A stretch of 64,000 bases of DNA from Tolypothrix sp. FACHB-123 (GCF_014697075.1 NZ_JACJRE010000018.1:62001-126000); one strand, 5' to 3'. Shown: positions 7,320 to 19,789, numbered from the stretch's first letter. The notes: generated from the sequence alone by a model not told the origin. Made by a program: numbers and translations.

Positions 7320-10300
7320 ATGAGCCGAGAGCAGTTATTGCAACGAATTTTGCTAATCGATGCTAACCCAGTCGATCGCGCTCTGATTGTCCAAGCACTG
7401 ACTTGCGATTTACCAGGACTTGACATTAGAGAAATTGTTAATTCTGATGAGTTAACGCAGGCGATGGTAGAGCGTAACTTTGATTTGGTAATCAGCGATT
7501 ATCAGTTAACCTGGACAACCGGACTAGAGGTTTTGCAGACTCTGAAAGCGCAGTTGGGCGATTGTCCTGTGATTATGTTTACAAATTCAGGTAACGAAGA
7601 AATCGCCGTCGCCGCCATGAAAGCAGGGTTGGATGATTATGTCATCAAATCGCCAACGAATCTGGCTCAATTGGTGCAAGCAGTTCGTAATGTCTGGTAT
7701 CAAACTCAAACTCGTTGTCAAACAGCTAAAGCTTTACGCAAAAGCGAACGTCGCTTATCTACTTTGATTAGCAACCTACCTGGTTACGTGTACCGGGTTG
7801 CTAACGATCGCAATTACACTCCAGAATTTATCAGTGAAGGAGTAATTAACATCACTGGTTATTCTCAGGAGGAATACTTAATTGATCGCACAATTTCCTG
7901 TGGTCAGGAAATTCATCCCGATGACCGCGATCGCATTTGGCAATTGGTGCAGCGAGCAGTCGCACGCCAGCAACCCTATGAGTTTGAGTTTCGGATTATT
8001 ACGAAATCGGGAACCCAGAAATGGGTTTGGGAGCGGGGACGGGGTGTATTTTCTGCCAGCGGTCAACTCCTGGCTTTGGAGGGTTTTGTTACAGATATTT
8101 CGGCGCACAAAGCTGCTGAAACTGCGCTGCAAGAATCGCAACAATTATACCAAACATTAGTGGAAAATTCTCCGGATATTATCGAACGTTTCGATACTCA
8201 GCTGCGGCATCTTTATACTAGTCCAGCCCTAACAAAAATTACAGGAATTCCCGCAGAGATGTTTTTCGGCAAAACCTGTCGCGAACTGGGAATGCCAGAG
8301 ATGATGGTTAAAACCTGGGAAGCTGCTGCCCAAGCAGTCCTAACAACAGGACAAAAGCAGCTGATTGAATTTGAAACGCCAACCTTGAATGGAGTGCGTT
8401 GCTTTGAAATGGCGATCGCGCCAGAAGTGACTCGCGAAAACACCATCCAATCGATACTTTGTATTTCGCGAGATGTGACTGATCGCAAAGCAGCCCAAAT
8501 TGCCTTGGAGCGTCAAGCAAAGCAAGAACAAAGCTTAAATCGAGTCATTCAAAGCATTCGCAGTTCCCTGGACTTAGCAACAATCTTCTCTACAACCATA
8601 GCAGAAGTCACAGAATTATTGGGCGTGCATCGAACTACTATCGTCCAGTATTTCCCTGAGCGCCAATGTTGGCAAGTTCTGGCGACCCATCGCCAAGATC
8701 CATCACTTTTAGATACAACAGGTTTAGAAATTCCTGATGAAGGCAATCCCTATGCGGCACAACTCAAGCAACTCCAAGTAGTACAGATAAATACTATTGA
8801 TAGCGTTACAGATCAGATTAACCTGAAAATTTCCGAGATACTTCCGCCTGCTTGGTTGTTAACACCCATTATCGTTAACGGTACAATTTGGGGCAGCTTA
8901 TCTCTGTCAAAGCCGATTGCAGAAGCTCCTTGGAGCCAGGAAGAGATAGAACTAGCGCATAAAGTCGCAGATCAATTAGCGATCGCCATTCAGCAAGCAC
9001 AACTCTATCAACAAGTACAACAAGAACTCAGCGATCGCCAGCGCGCCGATGCTGCTTTACAACAACTCAACCAGGAGTTAGAACAGCGAGTTCAAGAACG
9101 CACTTCCCTACTAAAAATGGCGCTCTCTGCTGCCAAAATGGGCACTTGGCAGTTGAATCCAGAGACGAAAATGGTACATTGGTCGCCAGAAGAATATGCC
9201 TTATTTGGCTTTAAAACCGATGCCCAAGGACGTGTTCTCGATCAAAATGGCAGAGAAATTAGTCCCCATCCCACCTTCGAGTTATTTTTGAGTTGCGTTC
9301 ATCCCGACGATCGAGACTATGTAGTCCAAAAAACTCAGCAAGCGATCGCACAAGGTTCTTCATTTGAAGTTGAGTATCGATTGCTACGCCGAGAAGGCTG
9401 TTGGTTGTACGCACGAGGTGCTTGTGTATTGAACGAACAGGGACAAGCTATTCGTCTAGCGGGAATTGCTATGGATATTACCAATCGCAAGCAAGCTGAA
9501 GAAATTCTCCGCCACCAAGCTAGACAAGAGCAAGTGTTGCGGCTAGTTACCCAAGAAATCCGTCAGTCTCTCAATTTGGATGCCATACTCACAACGGCTG
9601 TAACTGAAGTCAGGCAAACATTGCAAGCCGATCGGGTGGCAGTTTATCGGTTTAATGACGATTGGAGTGGAAATTTTATCGTCGAATCAGTTGCACTAGG
9701 CTGGGTTGAGCTAGTTAAACCCAATATCAAGAAAGTGTGGGAAGATACTTATTTGCAAGAAACTCAAGGAGGACGCTACAAAAATCGCGAAACCTTTGCC
9801 GTTGCCGATATTTACACAGTTGGGCATCAGGATTGTCATATTGCCCTGTTAGAACAGTTTCAAGCTAGAGCTTATGCGATCGCGCCAATTTTTAGCGGCG
9901 AAAATCTTTGGGGTTTGTTAGCCGTCTACCAAAACGCAGCTCCTCGTCATTGGCAGTCTTGGGAAATAGATCTGTTACAGCAAATAGCTAACCAATTGGC
10001 GATCGCTATTCAACAGTCTGAACTCTACAAGCAACTCCAAGTTGAACTGCAAGAACGCCAACAAATTGAAGAACAAATCCGCACCTCCCTCAAAGAAAAA
10101 GAAGTTTTATTGCGTGAAGTTTATCACCGGGTGAAAAACAATATGCAAATGGTTTCTAGCCTGTTAAGTCTGCAAGCCAGTAGCATTGACGATCCTGCCG
10201 TACTCAAATTACTCACTGAAAGCCAGGGTCGAGTCAAAACAATGGCACTGGTTCATGAACGGCTCTACCGTTCCCAAAACCTAGCCCGCATTAACTTTGC

Positions 10301-10700
10301 CACCTATGTGCAAAAACTTGCTCAAGACTTGGTGCGTTCCTATACATCAAGCAAATCATTTATCCGTGTTTTGCTGGATGTGGCAGACCTAGAACTAGAC
10401 ATAGATACAGCTGTTCCCTGTGGCTTAATCATCAATGAGCTAGTGTCTAATGCCTTGAAGTATGCTTTTCCCCAGCAAGCAGGCGAAATCACTTTGCAAT
10501 TTTGGCAGCATGATACTGAGTATTATTGTCTAGTTGTCAAAGATAATGGAATTGGAGTACCTGCTCATATCGATCCCAAGCATACTACTTCACTAGGAAT
10601 GCAACTTATCTACGGGTTAACAGAACAACTTGGAGGTAAGCTGCAACTAGATAGACAAGGAGGCAGTCAGTTTAAGATTTTCTTGAAAAAAAGGTTGTAA
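7320..10700 (+). CDS. Multi-sensor HisKA_2-type histidine kinase: REC-PAS-PAS-GAF-PAS-GAF with candidate bilin-binding GAF
   Basis: A 1126-aa cytosolic sensor kinase. Order: receiver (8-125, D60 in LVISDYQL), PAS (about 140-265, with PAC FVTDIS), PAS (270-390), GAF1 (400-562), coiled coil (565-597), PAS (598-725), GAF2 (735-902), then a HisKA_2 dimerisation domain with H936 (REVYHRVKNNMQMVSSLL) and HATPase (1030-1126). GAF2 has the cyanobacteriochrome wording AVADIYTVGHQDCHIALLEQ: Cys839-His840 followed by RAYAIAPIF and LWGLLAVYQ. In that family this Cys carries phycocyanobilin. GAF1 lacks any such Cys. There is no DXCF second Cys. The start has GGAAG 9 nt upstream. The stop overlaps the next ATG by one base (TAATG), so the two are translationally coupled. 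Confidence 0.88.
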   Translation: MSREQLLQRILLIDANPVDRALIVQALTCDLPGLDIREIVNSDELTQAMVERNFDLVISDYQLTWTTGLEVLQTLKAQLGDCPVIMFTNSGNEEIAVAAMKAGLDDYVIKSPTNLAQLVQAVRNVWYQTQTRCQTAKALRKSERRLSTLISNLPGYVYRVANDRNYTPEFISEGVINITGYSQEEYLIDRTISCGQEIHPDDRDRIWQLVQRAVARQQPYEFEFRIITKSGTQKWVWERGRGVFSASGQLLALEGFVTDISAHKAAETALQESQQLYQTLVENSPDIIERFDTQLRHLYTSPALTKITGIPAEMFFGKTCRELGMPEMMVKTWEAAAQAVLTTGQKQLIEFETPTLNGVRCFEMAIAPEVTRENTIQSILCISRDVTDRKAAQIALERQAKQEQSLNRVIQSIRSSLDLATIFSTTIAEVTELLGVHRTTIVQYFPERQCWQVLATHRQDPSLLDTTGLEIPDEGNPYAAQLKQLQVVQINTIDSVTDQINLKISEILPPAWLLTPIIVNGTIWGSLSLSKPIAEAPWSQEEIELAHKVADQLAIAIQQAQLYQQVQQELSDRQRADAALQQLNQELEQRVQERTSLLKMALSAAKMGTWQLNPETKMVHWSPEEYALFGFKTDAQGRVLDQNGREISPHPTFELFLSCVHPDDRDYVVQKTQQAIAQGSSFEVEYRLLRREGCWLYARGACVLNEQGQAIRLAGIAMDITNRKQAEEILRHQARQEQVLRLVTQEIRQSLNLDAILTTAVTEVRQTLQADRVAVYRFNDDWSGNFIVESVALGWVELVKPNIKKVWEDTYLQETQGGRYKNRETFAVADIYTVGHQDCHIALLEQFQARAYAIAPIFSGENLWGLLAVYQNAAPRHWQSWEIDLLQQIANQLAIAIQQSELYKQLQVELQERQQIEEQIRTSLKEKEVLLREVYHRVKNNMQMVSSLLSLQASSIDDPAVLKLLTESQGRVKTMALVHERLYRSQNLARINFATYVQKLAQDLVRSYTSSKSFIRVLLDVADLELDIDTAVPCGLIINELVSNALKYAFPQQAGEITLQFWQHDTEYYCLVVKDNGIGVPAHIDPKHTTSLGMQLIYGLTEQLGGKLQLDRQGGSQFKIFLKKRL

Positions 10701-11866
10701 TGTCTATGCCGCAAGTTTCTTCTCCGCCCACCATTTTGATTGTCGAAGATGAATGGGTAATTGCTCTAGATATCAAACAACATCTGCAAAAATTAGGCTA
10801 TAGCGTTTCTGGAACTGCTAATTCTGCCGAAAAAGCTTTGGAACTTGTTGCTACCACCAAACCCGCTCTAGTGTTGATGGATATTTACCTGCAAGGCGAC
10901 AAAAGCGGAATTGAAGCAGCAGAGCAAATTCGCCAACAGTTTCAGATACCTGTTGTATTTCTCACTGCCCATGCCGATGAAGCAACTTTAACACAAGCGA
11001 TCGCTACCCATCCCTACGGCTATATCGTTAAACCTTTTGAAGAACAGGATCTGATTATTGCTATTCAGGTAGCCTTAGCCAACCATCTCGCCGAACAAGC
11101 TATCAGACAAGCACTACAGAAAGAAAAACAACTCAACGAGCTGAAATCTCAATTTGTTTCCATTGTCTCCCATGAGTTTCGCAATCCCTTAAGTTCCCTA
11201 CTCATGACACTGGAACTGTTTGAACAGCCAGATCTTCTCACCCCCCAAAAGCGACAAGCTCATATCGAACGGGGAAAAGCGACTATCAAGCACATGGCGC
11301 AATTGATCACAGATGTTTTGGTTCTCGGCCAAGTAGAACAAGAGCAATTTCACTTTCAACCAACACTCGTCAATATTTCCCAGTTCTGCTCCTACCTAAT
11401 AGAAGATATCCAATCCCGTTCGCAAAGCACAGATAGACTAGTATTTACCGTGAACGGATGCGACGAAACAGCAAATCTTACCTATGAGCTAGATCCAAAT
11501 TTATTGCAACATATCCTCACCAACTTGCTGGAAAATGCTCTAAAATATTCGCCACCAACCAGCAAAGTTACCTTTAAGTTACGCTGTGAGCCAGATTACA
11601 TTCAATTCGAGATTCAAGATCGAGGAATTGGACTAACCGATCAAGATCTGACAAAGCTATTTACGCCCTTTCATCGAGGAATGAATGTCAGCAACATTCC
11701 CGGTACAGGATTGGGGTTATCAATCACCAAAAAGTGTGTTGATGCACATAGGGGACAAATCTTAGTTGACAGTAATGTTGGTATCGGCACAACTTTTACT
11801 GTTATCCTACCAGCACTGAAAATTCTTAACTCCAATCCTAACCTCTACCAGCCCAACCATGATTAA
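10700..11866 (+). CDS. REC-histidine kinase coupled to the multi-sensor kinase
   Basis: A 388-aa soluble protein with receiver (11-130, D61 in LVLMDIYLQ, conserved Lys in KPFEE), linker helix, HisKA with H158 (VSHEFRNPLSS) and HATPase (265-375, GTGLGLSITKK). Its ATG shares a base with the stop of the upstream 1126-aa kinase, an arrangement typical of cognate partners: HisKA_2 kinases are often followed by receivers that begin like this one (VEDEWVIALDIK). Phosphate may therefore flow from the multi-sensor kinase to this receiver and change its own kinase output; that is inference. A second ATG at codon 3 is an alternative start. Downstream is a GTTGACC-type repeat, and no DNA-binding output is present in the operon. 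Confidence 0.88.
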   Translation: MSMPQVSSPPTILIVEDEWVIALDIKQHLQKLGYSVSGTANSAEKALELVATTKPALVLMDIYLQGDKSGIEAAEQIRQQFQIPVVFLTAHADEATLTQAIATHPYGYIVKPFEEQDLIIAIQVALANHLAEQAIRQALQKEKQLNELKSQFVSIVSHEFRNPLSSLLMTLELFEQPDLLTPQKRQAHIERGKATIKHMAQLITDVLVLGQVEQEQFHFQPTLVNISQFCSYLIEDIQSRSQSTDRLVFTVNGCDETANLTYELDPNLLQHILTNLLENALKYSPPTSKVTFKLRCEPDYIQFEIQDRGIGLTDQDLTKLFTPFHRGMNVSNIPGTGLGLSITKKCVDAHRGQILVDSNVGIGTTFTVILPALKILNSNPNLYQPNHD

Positions 11867-12643
11867 CTCTCATGCTCGATCAGGCTGTTGACCGTTGACC
11901 GTTGACAATCAACAGTTAACAGTCAACTTTTCCCCACCAGTAGTTGTGCAATTTTGACGCGCATTCGCTTACTAATTTTTACACGTCAAATCGGTTTATT
12001 TGATATAAAATATCACTGCTATAAACTAATGTTGTAAATATTAAATGTTCGTATAAGCCAAAAATCAAGCATATTTACCTCAAAATCAAAAAATATTAAT
12101 GATAGGCTTTAAGTATTATTATCTATTACTGAGATATTCTTTTATTCATTGATACAATTTACCGATTGCTTTCGGGATTAAGAGAATATGTTTAATCAAA
12201 ATTTTGTAAGTTTTGCTACAGAAAATCCAAATTGATTTTTTTGCATAAACCAAATGAATTTTCTGGAGAAAAAAAATGTATTTTGTGTAGAGAATAACTA
12301 ATTTTTATGCATAATAGATACAAATATCAGGGGTGAAAAATTTTGATTCAGCAGAAGTTGCTAAGAGTTAATCGCTCTGTCTAGCTAATTTAAATGCGAA
12401 TATTATTAACAACCCTTGGTAAAGGTTGCATGGAAGCAAATAAGTAAAATCAAGGATAAACAGCAGTTTACCTAAAGACGGTCAAAGCCAAGTTATTGGT
12501 CGAAACTTCATCTACTTAGGACTTGACTTTACATCGCAACCCAATGTAACATATACTACTTTATAGGTGTGCAGAAATTCCCACATTAATTGTTGCTTAT
12601 AGCAATTAATTATGGATATTTCGTGGAGAGGAAAACGGAAAAT
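11867..12643. other. AT-rich intergenic region before the porin gene
   Basis: Contains the GTTGACC-type repeat at 11885-11928 and then about 700 bp of AT-rich non-coding DNA. The porin promoter is presumably here, but I see no clear consensus or Fur-like palindrome that I would defend. Confidence 0.35.
11885..11928. repeat. GTTGACC-type repeat forming a degenerate palindrome
   Basis: Three gttgacc-type units are followed by near-complementary units (caacagttaacagtcaac), so the RNA can fold back. It lies just after the kinase stop and could also end transcription. Related copies are at 14432-14488, 35180-35220 and 39049-39125. Confidence 0.5.
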
Positions 12644-14326
12644 ATGTCTCATACATTGTGGAAGAATCTGGTATTACTACCAGTGTTTTTGGGTGCAAAT
12701 GCATTAGCTTCGTCTAGTGTCATGGCTGCGGAAATATTAAATGCTTCTAACTCAGAAGCAGGAAAAAATACCATTGATACTGCCGTTGCAATAGAGCAAC
12801 CAAAAGCTAGTCAGCAATTACTTGCTCAAGCGAAAACTGATGAGAACAAAGTTTTAATCAGTGACGCTAATAATCAAGATTCAATGTCTCAAGTTACGTC
12901 AGTTTCCCAATTTTCTGACGTACAACCAACCGATTGGGCATTCCAAGCATTACAATCTCTCGTTGAGCGCTATGGATGTATCGCCGGATATCCCAATGGA
13001 ACTTATCGGGGAAATCGTGCTTTAACTCGGTATGAATTTGCTGCGGGTTTAAATGCTTGTTTAGATAGAGTTAATGAACTAATAGCCACAGCAACTGCTG
13101 ACTTAGTCACCAAACAAGATTTAGCTACCCTCCAGCGTTTACAAGAAGAATTCTCCGCAGAACTAGCAACCTTACGCGGTCGAGTAGATTCTTTAGAAGC
13201 ACGTACTGCGGAATTAGAAGCAAATCAATTTTCGACAACAACCAAGTTAATTGGTGAAGCAGTTTTTGTCGTCACTGATACCTTTGGCGAGAACAACAAT
13301 AACAAAACTGTCTTTCAAAACCGGGTACGTTTAAACTTCCAAAGCAGCTTCACTGGTAGAGATACACTAAACACTAGACTTGCAACTAGCAATGCGGTGG
13401 GATTGACTTTACCAAATAACACATTTGAGGGTACTCAAACTTTTAACTTAGCACCCACTACCAATAACAGTGTTGCCGTAGACTGGTTGTCATACTATTT
13501 CCCTCTGGGTAACTCCCAAGTATACTTAGTAGCCACTGGCGGTATTCACTCCGATTACGCTCCTACCGTTAACCCCTACTTTGAGGATTTTGACGGCGGT
13601 AATGGTGCTTTGTCTACCTTTGCAACAGAAAGCCCAATTTACCGGATTGGTGGTGGTGCAGGTGCAGGTGTTAACTTCGTCTTTGGTGGTGAAAACAGTA
13701 GTTTCAAACCTTCCATTAGCTTAGGTTACCTAGCATCCCAAGGTAATAACCCAGCACCAAATGCAGGTTTATTTGAAGGTAATTATGCTGCTCTAGCACA
13801 ATTAAACCTCAACCTTGGCAATCGTCTGAGCGTGGCTGCAACCTACGTTCACGGTTATCATAGCGCCAACAGTGCTTTATTTGATGCTGGTTTTATCAAT
13901 AGTGGTGTAGTTGGAACTTCACAAGCCAACTTTGTCGGTGGTGGTAATCCATATCAGAGTAACTCCTACGGTTTTGGGGCGGCTTTCAAACCCAGCGACA
14001 AACTGTCAATTAGTGGCTTTTTAATGTACAGCGACGTTACAGACTTAATTGGCAATAATAATGGTGAAGTCTGGAGTTATGGCGTTGGTGTCGCTTTACC
14101 CGATTTAGGTAAAAAAGGCAACCTTTTAGGCATTTTTGCAGGTGCCCAGCCATACTTAGGTAGTGTAGGTGGCGATCGCCCTTACCACATTGAAGGCTTC
14201 TATAAATATCGTGTCAGCGATAATATCTCCATTACTCCTGGTGTGATTTGGTTAACCAGCCCTGGTCAAGTTCCCAATGGGGATAACGCCGTAATTGGTA
14301 CTTTAAGAACCACTTTCACCTTCTAA
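12644..14326 (+). CDS. SLH-domain outer-membrane porin (cyanobacterial iron-uptake/OprB-like family)
   Basis: A 560-aa protein. The start is placed at ATG 12644, where GGAGAGG lies 12 nt upstream and a clean signal peptide follows (WKNLVLLPVFLGANALASSSVMAAE, cleavage after the Ala-Ala); the longer frame from 12590 has no such support. Order: signal peptide, variable linker, one SLH domain (about 89-147, FSDVQPTDWAFQALQSLVER) that in this family binds the peptidoglycan-linked polymer, coiled coil (160-195), then a beta-barrel of about 350 residues ending in an aromatic residue (TTFTF), the usual outer-membrane sorting signal. Family members pass small inorganic solutes, and some are implicated in iron uptake; the substrate is not readable here. 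A strong terminator follows. Confidence 0.9.
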   Translation: MSHTLWKNLVLLPVFLGANALASSSVMAAEILNASNSEAGKNTIDTAVAIEQPKASQQLLAQAKTDENKVLISDANNQDSMSQVTSVSQFSDVQPTDWAFQALQSLVERYGCIAGYPNGTYRGNRALTRYEFAAGLNACLDRVNELIATATADLVTKQDLATLQRLQEEFSAELATLRGRVDSLEARTAELEANQFSTTTKLIGEAVFVVTDTFGENNNNKTVFQNRVRLNFQSSFTGRDTLNTRLATSNAVGLTLPNNTFEGTQTFNLAPTTNNSVAVDWLSYYFPLGNSQVYLVATGGIHSDYAPTVNPYFEDFDGGNGALSTFATESPIYRIGGGAGAGVNFVFGGENSSFKPSISLGYLASQGNNPAPNAGLFEGNYAALAQLNLNLGNRLSVAATYVHGYHSANSALFDAGFINSGVVGTSQANFVGGGNPYQSNSYGFGAAFKPSDKLSISGFLMYSDVTDLIGNNNGEVWSYGVGVALPDLGKKGNLLGIFAGAQPYLGSVGGDRPYHIEGFYKYRVSDNISITPGVIWLTSPGQVPNGDNAVIGTLRTTFTF

Positions 14327-14347
14327 ATTCTCCACAAGGAAAAGTAC

Positions 14348-14380
14348 AAAGGCGGTGAGGTTAATTCCTACACCGCCTTT
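14348..14380 (+). terminator. Porin gene terminator hairpin
   Basis: A perfect 10-bp GC-rich inverted repeat (aaaggcggtg, 14348-14357, with caccgccttt, 14371-14380) with a 13-nt loop, 21 bp after the stop. The second arm ends in TTT. Confidence 0.75.
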
Positions 14381-14431
14381 AGTAGTAATTACGGCTGGGT
14401 TTAACCCAGAAATTTCCAGACCCCACCCTTT

Positions 14432-14488
14432 CTGTCAACCGTCAACACTTCGAGTGAGCTTCAGTGACCACCGTCAACCGTCAACAAC
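14432..14488. repeat. GTCAACCGTCAAC-type dispersed repeat
   Basis: Two copies of ctgtcaaccgtcaac-like sequence (14432-14446 and 14471-14485) surround cacttcgagtgagcttcagtg. A similar arrangement with acttcgataggctcagtg recurs at 39049-39125. Confidence 0.5.
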
Positions 14489-14497
14489 CATAAATAT

Positions 14498-16825
<2,328 letters not shown>

Positions 16826-17425
16826 GATTTTTCCGTGAAGCGTGTGTTGGCTTCCTCACCCGTTTATTTTTAGCTTGTAAAAGAGGCAGCAAATTTAATT
16901 TTATTCATTGCAATGGTGAGGAATACATCATCAGGTTATTGTGAAAATCATGAAAAAAGCTTCAGTAAACTTACTATGAATTTCTTCAGGAAAAATACTT
17001 AATACCTGGAAGATAAAGTTTGATATTTTGTGATAAAAATATCTTGACTGGTCAAAAAAAAACTTAAAAATAACTAAAAAATAAAAGTACTTTTAATAAT
17101 GCTAATGATCGCTGGATATTGATTTTATCTATGATTGGTTGCTCAAATATGAATTATTGCACTAAGAGTCATGCAGGGAGAAATTTGCCACGAGCATCCA
17201 GCTTTTAATCTTATTTTGAATAATCATTCCCTAGTTCAACTGCTTCTACTCGATTTACTCATGCGAGTTTTAAGTGTATTTAAGTTTATTTATGAATATT
17301 TTGCGTAATTTTACTGATGTTGAGCAAATTAGACTAAAAAATGTCTGGGCAATATTTCCCCAGCGCGAGTATAAAAGATAAATTACTTAGCTCAAATATA
17401 TTCTCTGGATAGAGCGAAAATTAGC
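16826..17425. other. 600-bp divergent intergenic region
   Basis: AT-rich region between the divergent FG-GAP and 787-aa genes; it must hold both promoters. The only structure I see is an 8-bp inverted repeat at 17022-17029/17036-17043 (gatatttt and aaaatatc). Confidence 0.35.
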
Positions 17426-19789
17426 ATGGCAAATCGGTTGCGAAAACTGACATCCAAGCCTTTAGGGAAAAATCAGCCTCGTGCAGGTATGAAGTATCTG
17501 TTTGTGAAACCCCAAAACAATAGTCAGTTGGGAAATTGGTTAATATCAACACTAGCGATCGCTGCATTGGCTAGCAGTGTGGGATTAGTAATGACTTTTG
17601 CCTGGATTAGCATTCTCTTTATCTTCAATCCAGAGAAAATTATTTGGCTAAATAAATATTTACCAGAATGGGCGCAAATTACAGTTGTTAATGAGGGTGA
17701 ACGACCTCAAACGCTCAAACAAATTAAAATCGCTCTGGGTCAAAAAAAGCTTGTAGCTGGGCAAACCCTAACTTTGGCTAAGGATAAAAAAAACTCTTTC
17801 TTACTACCAGTTATTCAACAGCGCTCCAATTGCCAATTAGATTGTCAAGTAATTGTCGAACTGAGGGTATATCAAGAGTCCCAAGATTTGGAATTTCAAT
17901 CCCTACCGGAAAAATATTATCATCTGGTTTCCCAATTAAAGACGGCCGGGCCGGAAGAAGCCTTTGTTTTAGCTTCCACAGATGAAGCTAGTAGAGTAGA
18001 CAATGCAGAAAACAGCCTTCCCTTACCCTTAAATGAGTTAGAAACCTTTCCCAGTGACAAGTCATCATCAGGTATTTGGTTTGATTTACAAGGTAAATTA
18101 CCTCAAGGCGCAGGTGCGATCGCCTACGGTAAAATTGTCTACTACAATTCCCAACGCAGTCAGTTGCATGAGATGTTGGCGTGGAAAAGCCCCAATGGAC
18201 AAGTACCTAAATGGCAGCAAGTAACTGGCGATGCTACCAAAGAATTAGTGATCGATCAAACAGTCGGGTTAGAACCACAGTTACGCATTTATCAAGTTAA
18301 ACCTTTAAATTTGGCGGCTCAACCCATTGAATTAGCAGAAATTTCCCTGAAAATACCAGCATTCAAAGATAATGCTTACGAAGATGCTTTGCTACTCGCC
18401 CGCAATGGATTATGGACGCCAGCCTATGAATGGTTGCAATCTATCCAAAAACAGCGAAAACAAGCGTTTCCACCAGCAGCACAAGCACAAATGACTGTAA
18501 TTCAACTGCATTCGCAAATCACTAAAAGCCAAGCCGATCAAATTTGGGCAATTCCTAGCCAAGAGGTACTCGCAGATTTGATTGATGGTCGCTGGGAGAA
18601 GGCTTTACAGGTATTTGCTGCATCATCAGAGAATGTCCAAGAAATTGCAACCCTACTGCAAATGGATGGCGGTAGGTTATGGAATCGCGCCACAACTGCA
18701 TTGCGCGTCAATCCTAAACGCTCAGAAGTTGCAGCTTGGGGAGCATTAATTTTAGCAGTGCAACGAGGAGAAGAACGGGCAATTTCTTGGTTGCAAGCCC
18801 AACCACAAATTAGTTCCGATACTCTAACTCGCATTCAAGATTTATTAGTCATGCTCAATCATCAAGGAGTCAAACCGAAAATTATTTCCACTCATCCCAG
18901 CCGCATTGTTGGTGCAGTACAACCAATAACACAAGTTATTAGCAGCGATTGGCTAAGACCAAACCCCCAAGGAACTCTCAAACTTCCAGATAACGAAGTT
19001 TGGTATCAGATAGAGGTGAGTGCATTTCATGATGGTAAACGCTGGCTAAATTTTCCCTTTGCCAATTTACAACTACCAAAAATTTCTCCGGCGAAATTTC
19101 TTTGGGAAACTTTAGGTATTTATTCTGATCCAGGAATTTTACTCGTCATTTGGTTACCCAATGGCGAACAACAAATTACTACTGCCACAATTCAAGGGAT
19201 AAAAATACAGGATGGAGTTTTACGCCTATTAGTAGCCGGACAAAAAATTGCTAACGACCAAAATAACTGGCTGCAACCCCAGCCATTAGCTTTGACAGAT
19301 GCGGCGCTGGAATGGGTACAACCATCGCCCTTGACGGTGGAACAACTATCTCAACAAGATCCCGCCAGGGTGAAAATATTGCTACCTACGGTGTGGCGAA
19401 CTTTACAAAAATCAGGGCAAATTCCCCCAGGTACTATGCCAAGCGTGCCACAGATGCAGCAACAACTAGGTTATTGGCCTGTACAGGTGATGAATTTAAC
19501 CAATAATCCTCAGCCAGAAACTGTACTGACTATTTCCACAGAAGCGATCGCCGCCTTGCAGGAATCGCTGAAGCAGGAAATTGAACCAACAAAAAATTTA
19601 TCTCGTCCCCGCACTCTTATCTTGTCTAATAGTGGTAAAGTACTTTATACTGATTTTCAATCAAATTCCGAGCAATCACTGACAGCGATCGCAAAGCTGT
19701 CAGACCTGTCATCTCTGGCATTGTTAGTGGAGAATGGCAATAAGTATAGCCTCAAGCGCTGGTCAAAGAAAAATCAACGCTTTGAATAA
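17426..19789 (+). CDS. Conserved-looking 787-aa membrane-anchored protein of unknown function
   Basis: I do not recognise a family. The protein has a basic N-terminus (residues 1-35), one long hydrophobic segment (about 36-67, LISTLAIAALASSVGLVMTFAWISILFIF) and then about 715 mostly soluble residues, probably on the periplasmic side. The part from 85 to 320 is beta-rich and includes a Cys-x3-Cys pair (SNCQLDCQVIV, about 136-143). The part from 330 to 480 is alpha-helical with TPR-like character (ALLLARNGLWTPAYEWLQSIQKQ) and could be an interaction region. The rest has mixed character. Codon use resembles its neighbours and HIP1 sites are present, so it looks native. It has its own upstream region and no clear operon partner. 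Confidence 0.7.
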   Translation: MANRLRKLTSKPLGKNQPRAGMKYLFVKPQNNSQLGNWLISTLAIAALASSVGLVMTFAWISILFIFNPEKIIWLNKYLPEWAQITVVNEGERPQTLKQIKIALGQKKLVAGQTLTLAKDKKNSFLLPVIQQRSNCQLDCQVIVELRVYQESQDLEFQSLPEKYYHLVSQLKTAGPEEAFVLASTDEASRVDNAENSLPLPLNELETFPSDKSSSGIWFDLQGKLPQGAGAIAYGKIVYYNSQRSQLHEMLAWKSPNGQVPKWQQVTGDATKELVIDQTVGLEPQLRIYQVKPLNLAAQPIELAEISLKIPAFKDNAYEDALLLARNGLWTPAYEWLQSIQKQRKQAFPPAAQAQMTVIQLHSQITKSQADQIWAIPSQEVLADLIDGRWEKALQVFAASSENVQEIATLLQMDGGRLWNRATTALRVNPKRSEVAAWGALILAVQRGEERAISWLQAQPQISSDTLTRIQDLLVMLNHQGVKPKIISTHPSRIVGAVQPITQVISSDWLRPNPQGTLKLPDNEVWYQIEVSAFHDGKRWLNFPFANLQLPKISPAKFLWETLGIYSDPGILLVIWLPNGEQQITTATIQGIKIQDGVLRLLVAGQKIANDQNNWLQPQPLALTDAALEWVQPSPLTVEQLSQQDPARVKILLPTVWRTLQKSGQIPPGTMPSVPQMQQQLGYWPVQVMNLTNNPQPETVLTISTEAIAALQESLKQEIEPTKNLSRPRTLILSNSGKVLYTDFQSNSEQSLTAIAKLSDLSSLALLVENGNKYSLKRWSKKNQRFE

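Noticed and set aside
8517-9006. Bilin site in the first GAF domain of the 1126-aa kinase
   Set aside because: No Cys-His pair at the expected place; the helix lacks the family motif. Only the second GAF qualifies.
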